Shown in pieces: positions 41,197 to 50,390 of a DNA stretch of 64,000 bases (within the stretch, counting starts at the first letter, position 1; every line of letters begins with the position of its first letter). Where the stretch lies: positions 1 to 64,000 of the forward strand of contig NZ_SODU01000001.1 of the NCBI RefSeq assembly GCF_004366075.1, written 5' to 3'. Under the pieces are notes generated by a model. It was given only the letters and a program-made list of their open reading frames with translations, made no database searches and was not told where the DNA came from. A program made the position numbers and the translations under genes. Source of the stretch: Kribbella pratensis. Lineage in GTDB: Bacteria > Actinomycetota > Actinomycetes > Propionibacteriales > Kribbellaceae.

Positions 41197-41607
41197 TCAC
41201 CCTGTGGGTTGGGTGATGTTGTCGCGTCGTCGTTGTACGACCAAGGTGGTGCCGAGCGCGGCTCCGCCGAGTGCGATGCCACCCATAGCCCCGAGCGCGA
41301 TTGAGGTGGCGTCAAGGCCGGGGGTCGACCGGGCGCCTGTCGCAGGGGCCTGGTCGGCGAACTCCGGATATCCAGTGCCTTCATCCGGCCAATCGTCGGG
41401 CACGAGGTTCGTGGGCGACGGGTCTCCGTATCCGGGATAACCGGACCCTTCGTCCGGCCAACCGTCCTGGGACTGAGCGGGCTGGCGCGTGCTGTCGGGT
41501 TCCCGAGGACTTGCTGAAGCTTCGAGCGTGCCGAGCGTGCCGGCCGCAAACGCAACTGCGAGTACCGCGAATGCTGAGGTTCTGTGATTCCTGATTCCCT
41601 CGGACAT
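41197..41607 (-). CDS. Small exported membrane-anchored repeat protein
   Basis: 136 aa. A signal-like N-terminus (AFAVLAVAFAAGTLGTLEAS) is followed by two copies of an acidic-aromatic repeat, GWPDEGSGYPGYGDPSPT and DWPDEGTGYPEFADQAP. A C-terminal transmembrane segment (ATSIALGAMGGIALGGAALG) and a short basic tail (QRRRD) complete it. It is probably a single-pass protein with the repeats outside the cell. AGGAGAA precedes the ATG. It is divergent from the BTAD-STAND-WD40 regulator, a common arrangement for a controlled target. Family unknown. Confidence 0.7.
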   Translation of the reverse strand: MSEGIRNHRTSAFAVLAVAFAAGTLGTLEASASPREPDSTRQPAQSQDGWPDEGSGYPGYGDPSPTNLVPDDWPDEGTGYPEFADQAPATGARSTPGLDATSIALGAMGGIALGGAALGTTLVVQRRRDNITQPTG

Positions 41608-41699
41608 GTTCCGTTCTCCTGTCCTCGCATCTGGCGGGGCCGCCGGTGCTGGTGGTCCTGGTACGCCGGATGCTCGGTGCTCCCGTTCTCGCTCGGGCA

Positions 41700-41773
41700 G
41701 GTATCACGGCGGCTCGGCCCGGTATCACGGCGGTATCGCGGCTGTTGACGCGCTGCCAGGCGAGGTCGACAGT
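41700..41773 (+). promoter_or_regulatory. SARP-type direct repeats and promoter
   Basis: GGTATCACGGC occurs at 41700 and 41721, and GGTATCGCGGC at 41732, so the repeats are phased at 21 and 11 bp. SARP/AfsR-type regulators bind such direct repeats on one helix face. TTGACG (41744-41749) and GACAGT (41768-41773), 18-bp spacer, form a promoter whose start point would fall on the GTG at 41780, implying a leaderless mRNA. The site is well placed for autoregulation by the BTAD protein and could also serve the divergent gene. Confidence 0.5.
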
Positions 41774-41779
41774 CGAGAG

Positions 41780-44700
41780 GTGGGTATCGACGTGCTCGGC
41801 CCGCTCTCGATCGAGGGGGATCAGAAGACACTCGGACGACGTGACCGCGTCGTGGTTGCCGCTCTGGCCGTGCACCCTGGTGAGGTCGTCAGCGCCGAGC
41901 GACTGGCCGACGCCTTGTGGGGGGAGGTATTGCCGGCGTCGTGGCCGAAGGTGGTCCAGGGGTGCGTGATGCGCCTGCGCAAGGTCCTCGGACCTCACGC
42001 GATCGAGACGGTGCCGCTCGGCTACCGGCTCGCCGTACCGCTCGACGAGATCGATGCGCAGCGTTTCGATCGCGCCGTTGCTCGCGCCAGGGACCTGCTG
42101 GCGGCCGGCGAACCGGAACGGTCCGCGCTGGTGCTCGCCGACGCGTTGACCCTGTGGCGGGGTCCGCCGCTGACCGAGCTGGACAGCTGGGACACGGCTC
42201 GGATCGAGGCATCGCGACTTATCGAGCTGCGGCACGCCGCCGAGGAGCTGTACGTCGAGGCGGCGCTGCGATCGGGCCGGCACGACAACGTGCTGGCCAA
42301 GGCGGAGGCGCTGGTCGCCGAGGAGCCACTGCGTGAACGTCGCTGGATTCTGCTGGCGACCGCGCAGTACCAGTCCGGCCGCCAGAGTGAGGCGTTGCGA
42401 ACGATCCGCCGACTGCGCACCGTGCTGAATCGCGACCTCGGCCTGGACCCCAACCCCGCCATCGACGCCCTGGAGCAGGCGATCCTCCAGCAGGACCCGT
42501 CGCTGGTGGCGGAGAGTGTCCTGCCGGAGCCGAGCCCGGTCTGCCCCTATCCGGGACTGAAGCCGTACGACGTGGACGACGCGGACGGCTTCTTCGGACG
42601 CGACGCCGATATCGCGGCCTGTCTCCACAAGCTGTCCGAAGAGTCCGTCGTGGCCGTCGTCGGACCGTCCGGCTGCGGTAAGTCCTCCTTGGTGCGGGCC
42701 GGGGTCGCGGCAGCGTTGCAACGCGACGGCTTGCGGGTCGTGGTGATGACCCCGGGACCGCATCCACTGGCTGCGATGGCTGCCGCGATGCCTGGTGCGG
42801 GTTCTTCGCCAGTGCTGCTCGTTGATCAGTGCGAAGAGGTCTTCTCGCTGTGCCAGGACGCCGATGAGCGCGCCCGCTTCCTGACCGCACTCAGCGCGCA
42901 CCGGGCAGCGGCGCCGGTGATCATGTCGATGCGTGCCGATCGGCTCGCCGACGTCTCCTCGCACCCGGGTTTCGCCCGGATCGTCGAGCGAGGGCTCCAC
43001 CTGTTGCCCGGCATGACGCCGCCTGACCTACGGGCAGCGATCGAAGAGCCCGCTCGGCTGGCATCGCTGGTGATCGAACCGGGACTGGTTGATCTGCTGA
43101 CCAACGAGGTGGCCGACCAGCCGGGCGCGCTCCCGCTGATGTCGCACGCCCTGCGCGAGACCTGGCAGCGCCGCGAAGGACGCACACTCACCGTCGCCGG
43201 CTACAACGCCTCCGGTGGGATCCGTGGCGCCGTCGCTCAGTCCGCCGAAGAAGTCCACGAGCGGATCCCGGCGGACCAACGCCAGGTCCTGCGCGACCTG
43301 TTCCTGCGCCTGGTCGCGCCCGGTCCGGACGGCGACCCGGTCCGCAGCCGCTTGCCGCGCAGGGTCGTCGTGGTCCGTCCCGAGGACAACGTGATGATCG
43401 ACAGGCTGGTGGCCGCACGTCTGGTCACCAGCGACGCCGGGGTGGTCGAGCTCGCCCACGAATCGCTCGTCCGCGCCTGGCCGCGACTGCGCGGGTGGCT
43501 CGAGGAAGATGTGGAAGGCCGGCGCATCCTGCACCACCTCGCCGGTGCCGCCGACGCCTGGAACAACCTGGGCCGACCCGGGAGCGAGCTATACCGCGGC
43601 GTCCGCCTCGCCAAGGCATTGGACTGGCAAAACCGTACGACGCCGACTCTGACTCTGGCCGAGGAAGAGTTCCTTGCCGCAAGCAAGCGATTGTCCGAGA
43701 CGGAACTGCACAAGGCCGAGAGCCAAGCTCGCCTGCAACTCAGGATCAACCGACGACTCCGCGCCGCCCTCGTCGCGGGCGCGTTTCTGCTGGTCGGCGC
43801 GCTGACCGCGGGGCTGGTCGCCGTCCGTCAGGCAGACCGCGCAGAACAGGCCGCAACGAGTGAACTGGCCCGCCAGGTCGGCGCTCGCGCGCTGCTGACC
43901 GAGGACATCAGCCAGTCGCTCCTGCTCGCGACCCAGGGCGTCCGCCTCAACGACTCGCCGGAGACACGAGCCAACCTGGTGGCCGCGATGAACGCGCGCC
44001 CGCTCCTGGTTCGGTCTGCGCCCGCCCCGCTGGGCCTGATCGACTTCCTTGAGGTCTCTCCCGATGGACACCGGATCGTTTCCGGCGACAACAACGTGAC
44101 GATCCACCTGTACGACGCGCGATCAGGGGATGTTCTCTACTCGTACAGCTTTGGTCCAGTGGTGGCGGACGAGCACGCAGATATCTTCACCAAAGCGAGG
44201 TTCAGTCCGGACGGCCGCTTGGTCGCGGCGCTTGCTGGGAGTGCTGAGGAAACACTTGATCCTCGATGGCCACTCGTTCTGTTGAGCGCCCAAACTTTGG
44301 AGCCCGTGACGCCACAGCCCATTCTTCCGCAGATGGACGAGCTGCGCTTCGACAGCCTGACCTTCAGTGCGGACGGTCGCTACCTTGCTGCCGGCGTTTA
44401 TGGAGCGTCCTACTACTCCGACGCATTCGGTCTGGTCTGGGATCTCCGCGCACTTGGTCGGCCACCGCACAAGGTGCCGCTTACCACTGCCTCCCAAAGC
44501 GTCGTTCTCAGCCCGGACGGCCACACAATCTACGGCCAATGGCCGCTTACCGCCTACGACGTAACCACCGGCAAGCGGCTGTGGCAACGGCCAGATCTCC
44601 TTGGTGGGCCGTACTTCGACACCGCTATCGGTCCCCCCACCGCGGCCCTCACCAAGCGTGGCGACCTGCTGGCATTTCAGCATCCTGGCCCCGATCGGAG

Positions 44701-46006
44701 CGACAGGACGACGACGACCTTGGTGAACGCGCGTACGGGGAAGACCCTCAGGGTGCTGCGTAGCCAGACCGATCCACCTCGCGACATGGCATTCTCCGGC
44801 GACGGCAAGCTGCTGGCTACGGCTCAGTCCGGCGGAGAGGTTGTCATCTGGGAGGTCGCCAGTGGCGTCCCACGCCTTCGTCTCAAGACGACCGAAGCGT
44901 CGTGGGCCGTCGCCTTCAGCCCGGACGCGCGGAGGCTGTATACCGGCGGGGACGACGGCATCCTGCGTATCTACGATCTCGGCGGGCAGCGGCCGTACCT
45001 TCGCTCGACGCAGGCCGTTCCGCCGCGCCAGTACCTCCACGTCCTTGCCTCCGACAACGGACAGAAAACCGCCTACCTGTGGCGAGATGGCAAGTCGTCC
45101 TGGGTGCGGATCGCCGATGCGACCACGGGCACGATGACGACACCCACCCGTCTCGACATCGAACTGCAGCCAGTCTCACGGACACCGGCGGCGTGGCACC
45201 CGAACGGACAGGAGTTGATCGTCCACGACCTCGAGACGATCAAGATCATCGACGCCCGGACCGGCAAGATCCGCAAGGAACAGGACATCCCCGTGTCCGC
45301 GGTCGGTTACATCGACCATGGCAAGCGCATCGTTACCAGCAAGACGGAGGGCACCGCCTACTTCGACCCGGAGCTGTCACCCTTGGGGGCGACGTACACC
45401 TTCACCACAGACTGCTGCGTGGCGTCGTCGAAGGACGGTGAGACGGCGGCGCTTTTCAAGGACGACAACGGAGTCTCCAGGGAGAACTGGCGAATCGTCC
45501 GAGCGGCGACCGGCGCGGACATTCGGGGCGGAGGTCTTCCCGTTCGCCTCAACTCCACCACGTACTCGCCCGACGGGCGACTGATCGCAGTCACCGGAGC
45601 CGACGGCGCGGTACTCACCATCGACACCCGGTCGGGCGAGGTCAAACGCGCAGCGGCGACCGGACACACCGACGAAGGCATCAGCATCCGCTTCTCACCA
45701 GATGGCACACGCATCGTGTCCGGAGCCGCGGATGGCACCGTCAGCCTGTGGGACGCCCACACCCTCGACCTCCTCGGTACTGTCGCCGCCACCACCGAAG
45801 GCAAGCCAGTCGCAGTTCACGCGACTTTCACGGGTGGTGGCAGCGATATAGTCACGATCGCGGCGTACGACGGCAAGACATACCAATGGGACACGCGCAT
45901 CAACCAGACCATCGCCCACGCCTGCGCCATGGCCGGCCGCAACCTGACCGCCGCCGAATGGGCACAGGCGTTCGGCAACCGTCCCTACGAGAAGACGTGT
46001 CCGTGA
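41780..46006 (+). CDS. AfsR/SARP-like regulator: wHTH-BTAD, STAND NTPase, membrane span, WD40
   Basis: 1408 aa from the GTG at 41780. Residues ~1-95: OmpR-type winged helix (VGIDVLGPLSIEGDQ, LADALWGE). Residues ~96-245: BTAD helical repeats. Residues ~260-640: STAND NTPase with Walker A GPSGCGKSSL and Walker B PVLLVDQCEEVF. Residues ~659-681: one strongly hydrophobic helix (LRAALVAGAFLLVGALTAGL). Residues ~750-1390: WD40-like propeller repeats (FSPDGRLVAAL, FSPDGTRIVSG and others). If the helix spans the membrane, the DNA-binding part is cytosolic and the propeller extracytoplasmic. An ATG at 41606 would add ~58 implausible Gly/Arg residues and overlap the divergent gene. Confidence 0.88.
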   Translation: MGIDVLGPLSIEGDQKTLGRRDRVVVAALAVHPGEVVSAERLADALWGEVLPASWPKVVQGCVMRLRKVLGPHAIETVPLGYRLAVPLDEIDAQRFDRAVARARDLLAAGEPERSALVLADALTLWRGPPLTELDSWDTARIEASRLIELRHAAEELYVEAALRSGRHDNVLAKAEALVAEEPLRERRWILLATAQYQSGRQSEALRTIRRLRTVLNRDLGLDPNPAIDALEQAILQQDPSLVAESVLPEPSPVCPYPGLKPYDVDDADGFFGRDADIAACLHKLSEESVVAVVGPSGCGKSSLVRAGVAAALQRDGLRVVVMTPGPHPLAAMAAAMPGAGSSPVLLVDQCEEVFSLCQDADERARFLTALSAHRAAAPVIMSMRADRLADVSSHPGFARIVERGLHLLPGMTPPDLRAAIEEPARLASLVIEPGLVDLLTNEVADQPGALPLMSHALRETWQRREGRTLTVAGYNASGGIRGAVAQSAEEVHERIPADQRQVLRDLFLRLVAPGPDGDPVRSRLPRRVVVVRPEDNVMIDRLVAARLVTSDAGVVELAHESLVRAWPRLRGWLEEDVEGRRILHHLAGAADAWNNLGRPGSELYRGVRLAKALDWQNRTTPTLTLAEEEFLAASKRLSETELHKAESQARLQLRINRRLRAALVAGAFLLVGALTAGLVAVRQADRAEQAATSELARQVGARALLTEDISQSLLLATQGVRLNDSPETRANLVAAMNARPLLVRSAPAPLGLIDFLEVSPDGHRIVSGDNNVTIHLYDARSGDVLYSYSFGPVVADEHADIFTKARFSPDGRLVAALAGSAEETLDPRWPLVLLSAQTLEPVTPQPILPQMDELRFDSLTFSADGRYLAAGVYGASYYSDAFGLVWDLRALGRPPHKVPLTTASQSVVLSPDGHTIYGQWPLTAYDVTTGKRLWQRPDLLGGPYFDTAIGPPTAALTKRGDLLAFQHPGPDRSDRTTTTLVNARTGKTLRVLRSQTDPPRDMAFSGDGKLLATAQSGGEVVIWEVASGVPRLRLKTTEASWAVAFSPDARRLYTGGDDGILRIYDLGGQRPYLRSTQAVPPRQYLHVLASDNGQKTAYLWRDGKSSWVRIADATTGTMTTPTRLDIELQPVSRTPAAWHPNGQELIVHDLETIKIIDARTGKIRKEQDIPVSAVGYIDHGKRIVTSKTEGTAYFDPELSPLGATYTFTTDCCVASSKDGETAALFKDDNGVSRENWRIVRAATGADIRGGGLPVRLNSTTYSPDGRLIAVTGADGAVLTIDTRSGEVKRAAATGHTDEGISIRFSPDGTRIVSGAADGTVSLWDAHTLDLLGTVAATTEGKPVAVHATFTGGGSDIVTIAAYDGKTYQWDTRINQTIAHACAMAGRNLTAAEWAQAFGNRPYEKTCP

Positions 46007-46025
46007 GGGGCGTGCCCGCACTCGG

Positions 46026-46688
46026 TCAGGTGAGGCCTGCGTCGTGGATGCGGTTGGCGATCTGGACGCGGTTGGTGGCTTGGAGTTTGACCATGATGCG
46101 CGAGACGTGCGCTTTGACGGTGGCCATGCTCAGGTAGAGCTCTTCGGCGATCTGTGCGTTGACCTTGCCTTGGCCGACCGCGATGGCTACCTCCCGTTCG
46201 CGGGAGGTGAGTGTGCCGGCCAGTGACCGCGCGTCGAGGACGTGCTGGGCTTCTGGCTCATCCGCGCCGAGGCGGGCGATCAATTGGGCGGTCACGGTGG
46301 GGGAGAGCATGTGTTCGCCGGCGGCGACCTTGTGTACCGCCTCGACGATGGCCGCCGGCGGGGTGTGTTTGAGGAGGAAGCCGCTGGCCCCGCCGCGAAG
46401 GGCGCGCAGAACGTAGTCGTCGGCGTCGAAGGTCGTCAGCACGATCACTTTGGGCGGTGCGGGCCGGTCCATCAGCTGAGCGAGAGCCTCGAGCCCGTCG
46501 AGTCGCGGCATACGGATGTCCATCAGGACGACGTCGGGCGTGACCCGCGCGATGAGGTCGAGCCCGGTCTGGCCGTCGTCCGCCTCCCCGGCCAGTTCGA
46601 TCGTCGCGTCGTCGCGCAGGATCATGGCGAGTGCCGCGCGCACGAGCGCGTCGTCGTCGATGATCACCACACGGACGGCGGTGCTCAT
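46026..46688 (-). CDS. NarL/LuxR-type response regulator
   Basis: 220 aa. Receiver domain with the acidic pair VVIIDDDALV, phospho-acceptor Asp in VVLMDIRMPRLDG, then switch Thr and Lys (VLTTFD, GFLLKH). C-terminal LuxR helix-turn-helix LTSREREVAIAVGQGKVNAQ and LYLSMATVKAHVSRIMVKLQ. Its ATG overlaps the stop of the sensor kinase gene. Likely target: the ABC exporter genes divergent from the kinase. Confidence 0.95.
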   Translation of the reverse strand: MSTAVRVVIIDDDALVRAALAMILRDDATIELAGEADDGQTGLDLIARVTPDVVLMDIRMPRLDGLEALAQLMDRPAPPKVIVLTTFDADDYVLRALRGGASGFLLKHTPPAAIVEAVHKVAAGEHMLSPTVTAQLIARLGADEPEAQHVLDARSLAGTLTSREREVAIAVGQGKVNAQIAEELYLSMATVKAHVSRIMVKLQATNRVQIANRIHDAGLT

Positions 46689-47860
46689 GCCGGCCACGGC
46701 AACCAGGCGCGGACCACGAAGTGCCCGTCCAGTTTCAGGTGCTCGAGGCGGCCGCCGATCAGCTCGGCGCGTTCGGTCAGTCCGAGCAGGCCGAGACCGG
46801 ATCCGGGCGTCAAGCTCACGGCGGAGCCGAGTCGCAGCGGGTTGCGTACCTCGAGCACCAGTTGCCCGCCCGCGTGGCCGCTGAGGGTGACGTCGACTGC
46901 TGTGTCCGGTGCGTGTTTGCGGGCGTTCGTCAGACTCTCCTGGATCATCCGGTAGGCCCCGCGCCCGATCGCCTCGGGCGGTTCCGCCAGGTTGTCGACC
47001 CGGTTGTGCAACCGGACCTTCGTGCCTGATCCGATCGCCTCCTGGACCAGTGCCGGAAGGTCGGCCAGCGTCGGTTGCGGACGCTCCGGTGGTGCGTCGG
47101 TTTCGAGGGTTCGCAGTACGCCGAGGATCGCGTGCAGGTCCTGAAGCGCGAGGTGGGCGCTCTTGCGGGTGATTGCGGCTGCCTCGGCCACCTCGGCATC
47201 GCTCAGATTTCGGCAGTACTCCAGTGCACCCGCATGCAATGCCACCAGCGACAGGCGATGCGCCAGGGCGTCGTGCATTTCGCGGGCGATCCTTGCCCGC
47301 TCGGTGACCTGCGCCTGCTCGACTCGCAGGCCCTGCTCGCGTTCGGCACGATCCGCTCGCTCCCGCAGCGTGGACAGCAGGTCGCGGCGAGCACCGACGT
47401 ACATGCCGGGAGCGATCACGGCACTCACGAAGACGACCGTGAACAACAGCGAGAAGAGCAGCGAGTCCTCCGCGCCGGGATGGGTTTCGAAGAAGACGAC
47501 CGACGCGGCGAAGCCCACGACCGCGACCGGTACGATCTCGCGCCAGCGCCGGCGCGTCGCCAGGGACACCGTGGTGACGACGACAGCCCCCGACGCGGCC
47601 GTGGAGAAGGATCCGAAGATGTTGACGATCATGGCAACGAGGAACGGGTTGGTACGTCGCCGGCGCATCAGGACCACGCTGACTACTCCGAGCAGCAGGT
47701 CGATGGCCCAGAGCGCACCGATCTGTCCGGCGTACGTGTTGTAGTAGCTCGTGATCCAGAAGCCGGCGCCGGTGACGATGGCGAAGAGGTAGCGCCACGT
47801 CGACTGCCAGTGGCTCAGCGGAGGTGGTGGCGCGGCTTGAATGGCGTCCACCTTGCTCAC
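46685..47860 (-). CDS. Sensor histidine kinase (HisKA_3 type)
   Basis: 391 aa. Four to six predicted N-terminal spans (YLFAIVTGAGFWITSYYNTY, GAVVVTTVSLA, FSLLFTVVFVSAVIAPGMYV) with little extracytoplasmic sequence suggest intramembrane sensing. The dimerisation/phospho-acceptor helix is ARIAREMHDALAHRLSLVAL (His). The ATPase domain shows MIQESLTNARKHAP and GSGLGLLGLTERAELIGG. It partners with the overlapping response-regulator gene. GTG start 143 bp from the divergent ABC genes. Confidence 0.93.
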   Translation of the reverse strand: MSKVDAIQAAPPPPLSHWQSTWRYLFAIVTGAGFWITSYYNTYAGQIGALWAIDLLLGVVSVVLMRRRRTNPFLVAMIVNIFGSFSTAASGAVVVTTVSLATRRRWREIVPVAVVGFAASVVFFETHPGAEDSLLFSLLFTVVFVSAVIAPGMYVGARRDLLSTLRERADRAEREQGLRVEQAQVTERARIAREMHDALAHRLSLVALHAGALEYCRNLSDAEVAEAAAITRKSAHLALQDLHAILGVLRTLETDAPPERPQPTLADLPALVQEAIGSGTKVRLHNRVDNLAEPPEAIGRGAYRMIQESLTNARKHAPDTAVDVTLSGHAGGQLVLEVRNPLRLGSAVSLTPGSGLGLLGLTERAELIGGRLEHLKLDGHFVVRAWLPWPA

Positions 47861-48002
47861 GGTACGGGAGGTCTGCCGTTCCGGGCAGAGACCACGGTTC
47901 GGCCGGACCCCTACCGTGGTCTGTTCAGCTCTGTCCCGTGGTTCGAGGTCATGGCATTGCGGCTGATGTGCCGGGCCGGTGCGGGGGCCCAGGCTCGACC
48001 AC

Positions 48003-48902
48003 ATGATCACAGTCGAAGAACTCAGTAAGCGGTACGGAGCGCACCAATCCGTGGACCGCGTGTCCTTCCGGGCGCAGCCCGGATCCGTCACCGGCTTCCT
48101 CGGTCCCAACGGGGCAGGCAAGTCGACCACGATGCGCATGATGACGGGGCTCACCCCGCCGTCGGCGGGTCGCAGCACCATCCTCGGCGTCCCGTACGCC
48201 GAACTTCCCAACCCGGGGCGGCACGTCGGGGTTCTCCTGGACGCGTCCGCGCAGCACACCGGGCGGACCGGGCGCGAGATCCTTCGCCTCGGCGCCATCG
48301 TCATGGGCCTTCGCCCCCAACGGGTCGACGAGATGCTCGAGATCGTCGGGCTGTCCGCCGACGAGGGCAACCGCCGGGTCGGCAACTACTCGCTCGGCAT
48401 GCGGCAACGTCTCGGCATCGCGCACGCGCTGCTCGGCGACCCGCAGGTGCTGATCCTGGACGAGCCGGCCAACGGGCTCGACCCCGCCGGCATCCATTGG
48501 ATGCGCGGGCTGCTGAGAGGCTTCGCGGACCAGGGTGGAACCGTCCTGCTGTCCTCACATCTCCTGCACGAGATCGAGGTCATCGCCGACCACCTGGTCG
48601 TCATCGGTCGCGGCGTCATCGTTGCTGATGGCAACAAGGCCGACCTGCTGAACGCCGCGGGCACGCTCGTCCGCGGCCTGGACCCGGATGCGCTGGCGCG
48701 CTGCCTGGACGCCGCCGGGTTCGTGTACCAGCTCGAGCCCGACGGCGCGTACGTCGTGGATGCCCCCCGCGAGCAGATCGCCGCGGCCGCCGCACGGCAT
48801 GGCGTGGCCGTCACCGAGCTGCGAGGCGCGGACGGTTCCGGACTCGAGGAAATGTTCTTGCAGCTCACCGCCGACGACGCACGAGAGAAGGTCATCGCAT
48901 GA
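48003..48902 (+). CDS. ABC transporter ATP-binding protein
   Basis: 299 aa. Walker A LGPNGAGKSTTMR, signature YSLGMRQRLG and Walker B VLILDEPANGLDP are intact. The C-terminal ~80 residues form the extra domain usual in drug or peptide exporters of the DrrA/BcrA type. Partner of the overlapping permease. Divergent from the two-component system, which is the classic arrangement for envelope-stress or antibiotic-responsive exporters. Confidence 0.94.
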   Translation: MITVEELSKRYGAHQSVDRVSFRAQPGSVTGFLGPNGAGKSTTMRMMTGLTPPSAGRSTILGVPYAELPNPGRHVGVLLDASAQHTGRTGREILRLGAIVMGLRPQRVDEMLEIVGLSADEGNRRVGNYSLGMRQRLGIAHALLGDPQVLILDEPANGLDPAGIHWMRGLLRGFADQGGTVLLSSHLLHEIEVIADHLVVIGRGVIVADGNKADLLNAAGTLVRGLDPDALARCLDAAGFVYQLEPDGAYVVDAPREQIAAAAARHGVAVTELRGADGSGLEEMFLQLTADDAREKVIA

Positions 48903-49693
48903 CTACCGCGACCCACCACCTCGAACTGTCACCGGATCCGAGGGTGGCATCCGTACCGTTCAGCCGCCTGCTGCGGGCCGAACTGCGCAAACTGGTCGAC
49001 ACCCGGGCCGGCTTCTGGCTGCTCACCGCGATCGGTCTCATCACGGTCGCCGTGATCGTCGTGTTCCTGTTCGTCGCCGATCCGGACCAGCTGACCTTCA
49101 TGAACCTCGTCGGTGCGACGGCGACCCCGCAGAGCATCTTGCTCCCGGTGCTCGGCATCCTCGCGGTCACCGCCGAGTGGAGCCAGCGCACCGGCCTGGT
49201 CACCTTCACCCTCGAGCCCAGCCGGATCCGGATCGCCGTCGCGAAACTGGTCGCTGTGGTCCTGGTCGGCCTGCTCGCGGTGGTCGTGGCACTCGGTGTG
49301 GCAGCCTTGAGCAACCTCGCCGGGATGGCGTTCATGGACGGCGCCGGTAGCTGGAACATTGGCGCCGCCAACGTCCGCGACTTCTTCGCCGTACAACTGA
49401 TCGGCATCGTTCAGGGCTTCGCCTTCGGCATGTTGCTGATGAACACCGCCGCCGCCATCGTGCTCTACTACGTGATCCCGATCGCCTGGACGGTGCTCTT
49501 CTCGATGGTCGGCAGCCTCGAGAAGGTCGCGCCCTGGCTCGACGTCAACACCGCCATGGCGCCGGCCTTCGACCAGCGGACGTTCCAGGCCGGCGACTGG
49601 GCCCACATCGCAGTCTCCGGCGCCATCTGGGTACTCCTGCCACTCGCCCTCGGCCTCGTGCGGCTCCTCCGCCGCGAGGTCAAGTCAGCCTGA
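48899..49693 (+). CDS. ABC transporter permease (ABC-2 type)
   Basis: 264 aa with six predicted spans, for example FWLLTAIGLITVAVIVVFLF, AVVLVGLLAVVVALGVAALS and the last IAVSGAIWVLLPLALGLVRL. The helix-loop around TAEWSQRTGLVTFTLEPSR is typical of ABC-2 permeases. ATG overlaps the stop of the ATPase (ATGA), so a stable exporter complex is expected. Ends 2 bp before the converging TetR gene. Confidence 0.9.
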   Translation: MTTATHHLELSPDPRVASVPFSRLLRAELRKLVDTRAGFWLLTAIGLITVAVIVVFLFVADPDQLTFMNLVGATATPQSILLPVLGILAVTAEWSQRTGLVTFTLEPSRIRIAVAKLVAVVLVGLLAVVVALGVAALSNLAGMAFMDGAGSWNIGAANVRDFFAVQLIGIVQGFAFGMLLMNTAAAIVLYYVIPIAWTVLFSMVGSLEKVAPWLDVNTAMAPAFDQRTFQAGDWAHIAVSGAIWVLLPLALGLVRLLRREVKSA

Positions 49694-49695
49694 CA

Positions 49696-50298
49696 TCACC
49701 TCGGCAGCAGAACCTGGACCTGGGTTTTGATCTCCTGGACGACGTCGTCGACCGGCTTGGCGATGTTGATCGTTGCCGCCATGCTGACGAACATGATCGC
49801 GGACACGATGTGGGCGAGCGTTGCGGCGTCGGCGGCGCTGCTGCGCCCGTCTCGCTGGAGCACGTCGGCGATCGCCTGCTCGGTCTGGACGGTAAGGCCG
49901 AGGGCGGTGCGGTGGTGGGGCTCCTCGGGGTCGCCGAAGACGATCTCGCGCAGGTAGGTCCGCCCGTTGTCGATCTGCTTGCGGTTGCATTCCACGACCG
50001 GGCGGACGATCGCCATCACCGCGTCGAGTACGTCGGGGATGCTCCCGGCAGCCGACGTACCTTCGGCGAGCGCGTCGGCGTACGACGAGTTCTGCACGAG
50101 CAGGAGGAGTTCGCCCTTGGTCTTGGCGTAGAGGAAGAGCGTGCCGGCGCCGATGTCGGCCTTGTCGGCGATCTCCTGGGTGGTGACCTCGTCGACTCCG
50201 CGCTCGGCGAAGAGCTCCCGGGCGGCGGCGGTGATGCGGTCGAGCTTCTCCTGCTTGTTCCGCTCGCGCCGTCCGACTCGTTGGGAGGCGAGTGGCAT
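49696..50298 (-). CDS. TetR family transcriptional regulator
   Basis: 200 aa. N-terminal helix-turn-helix RITAAARELFAERGVDEVTT with QEIADKADIGAGTLFLYAKT, followed by a helical ligand domain. It is the last gene of a minus-strand run oxidoreductase-hydrolase-tetR. The run's promoter contains two TGAGT-type palindromes, so it probably represses its own operon. Effector unknown but likely a substrate of the oxidoreductase or hydrolase. Confidence 0.92.
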   Translation of the reverse strand: MPLASQRVGRRERNKQEKLDRITAAARELFAERGVDEVTTQEIADKADIGAGTLFLYAKTKGELLLLVQNSSYADALAEGTSAAGSIPDVLDAVMAIVRPVVECNRKQIDNGRTYLREIVFGDPEEPHHRTALGLTVQTEQAIADVLQRDGRSSAADAATLAHIVSAIMFVSMAATINIAKPVDDVVQEIKTQVQVLLPR

Positions 50299-50390
50299 GG
50301 CTGCCTTCCTTATCTGCTGCGTGGGCTCCGGCTGTGTGGACTCGAATGTGCCGGCGCTCATTCTTCCACGGGCGCAAGAGCAGCCACTGG

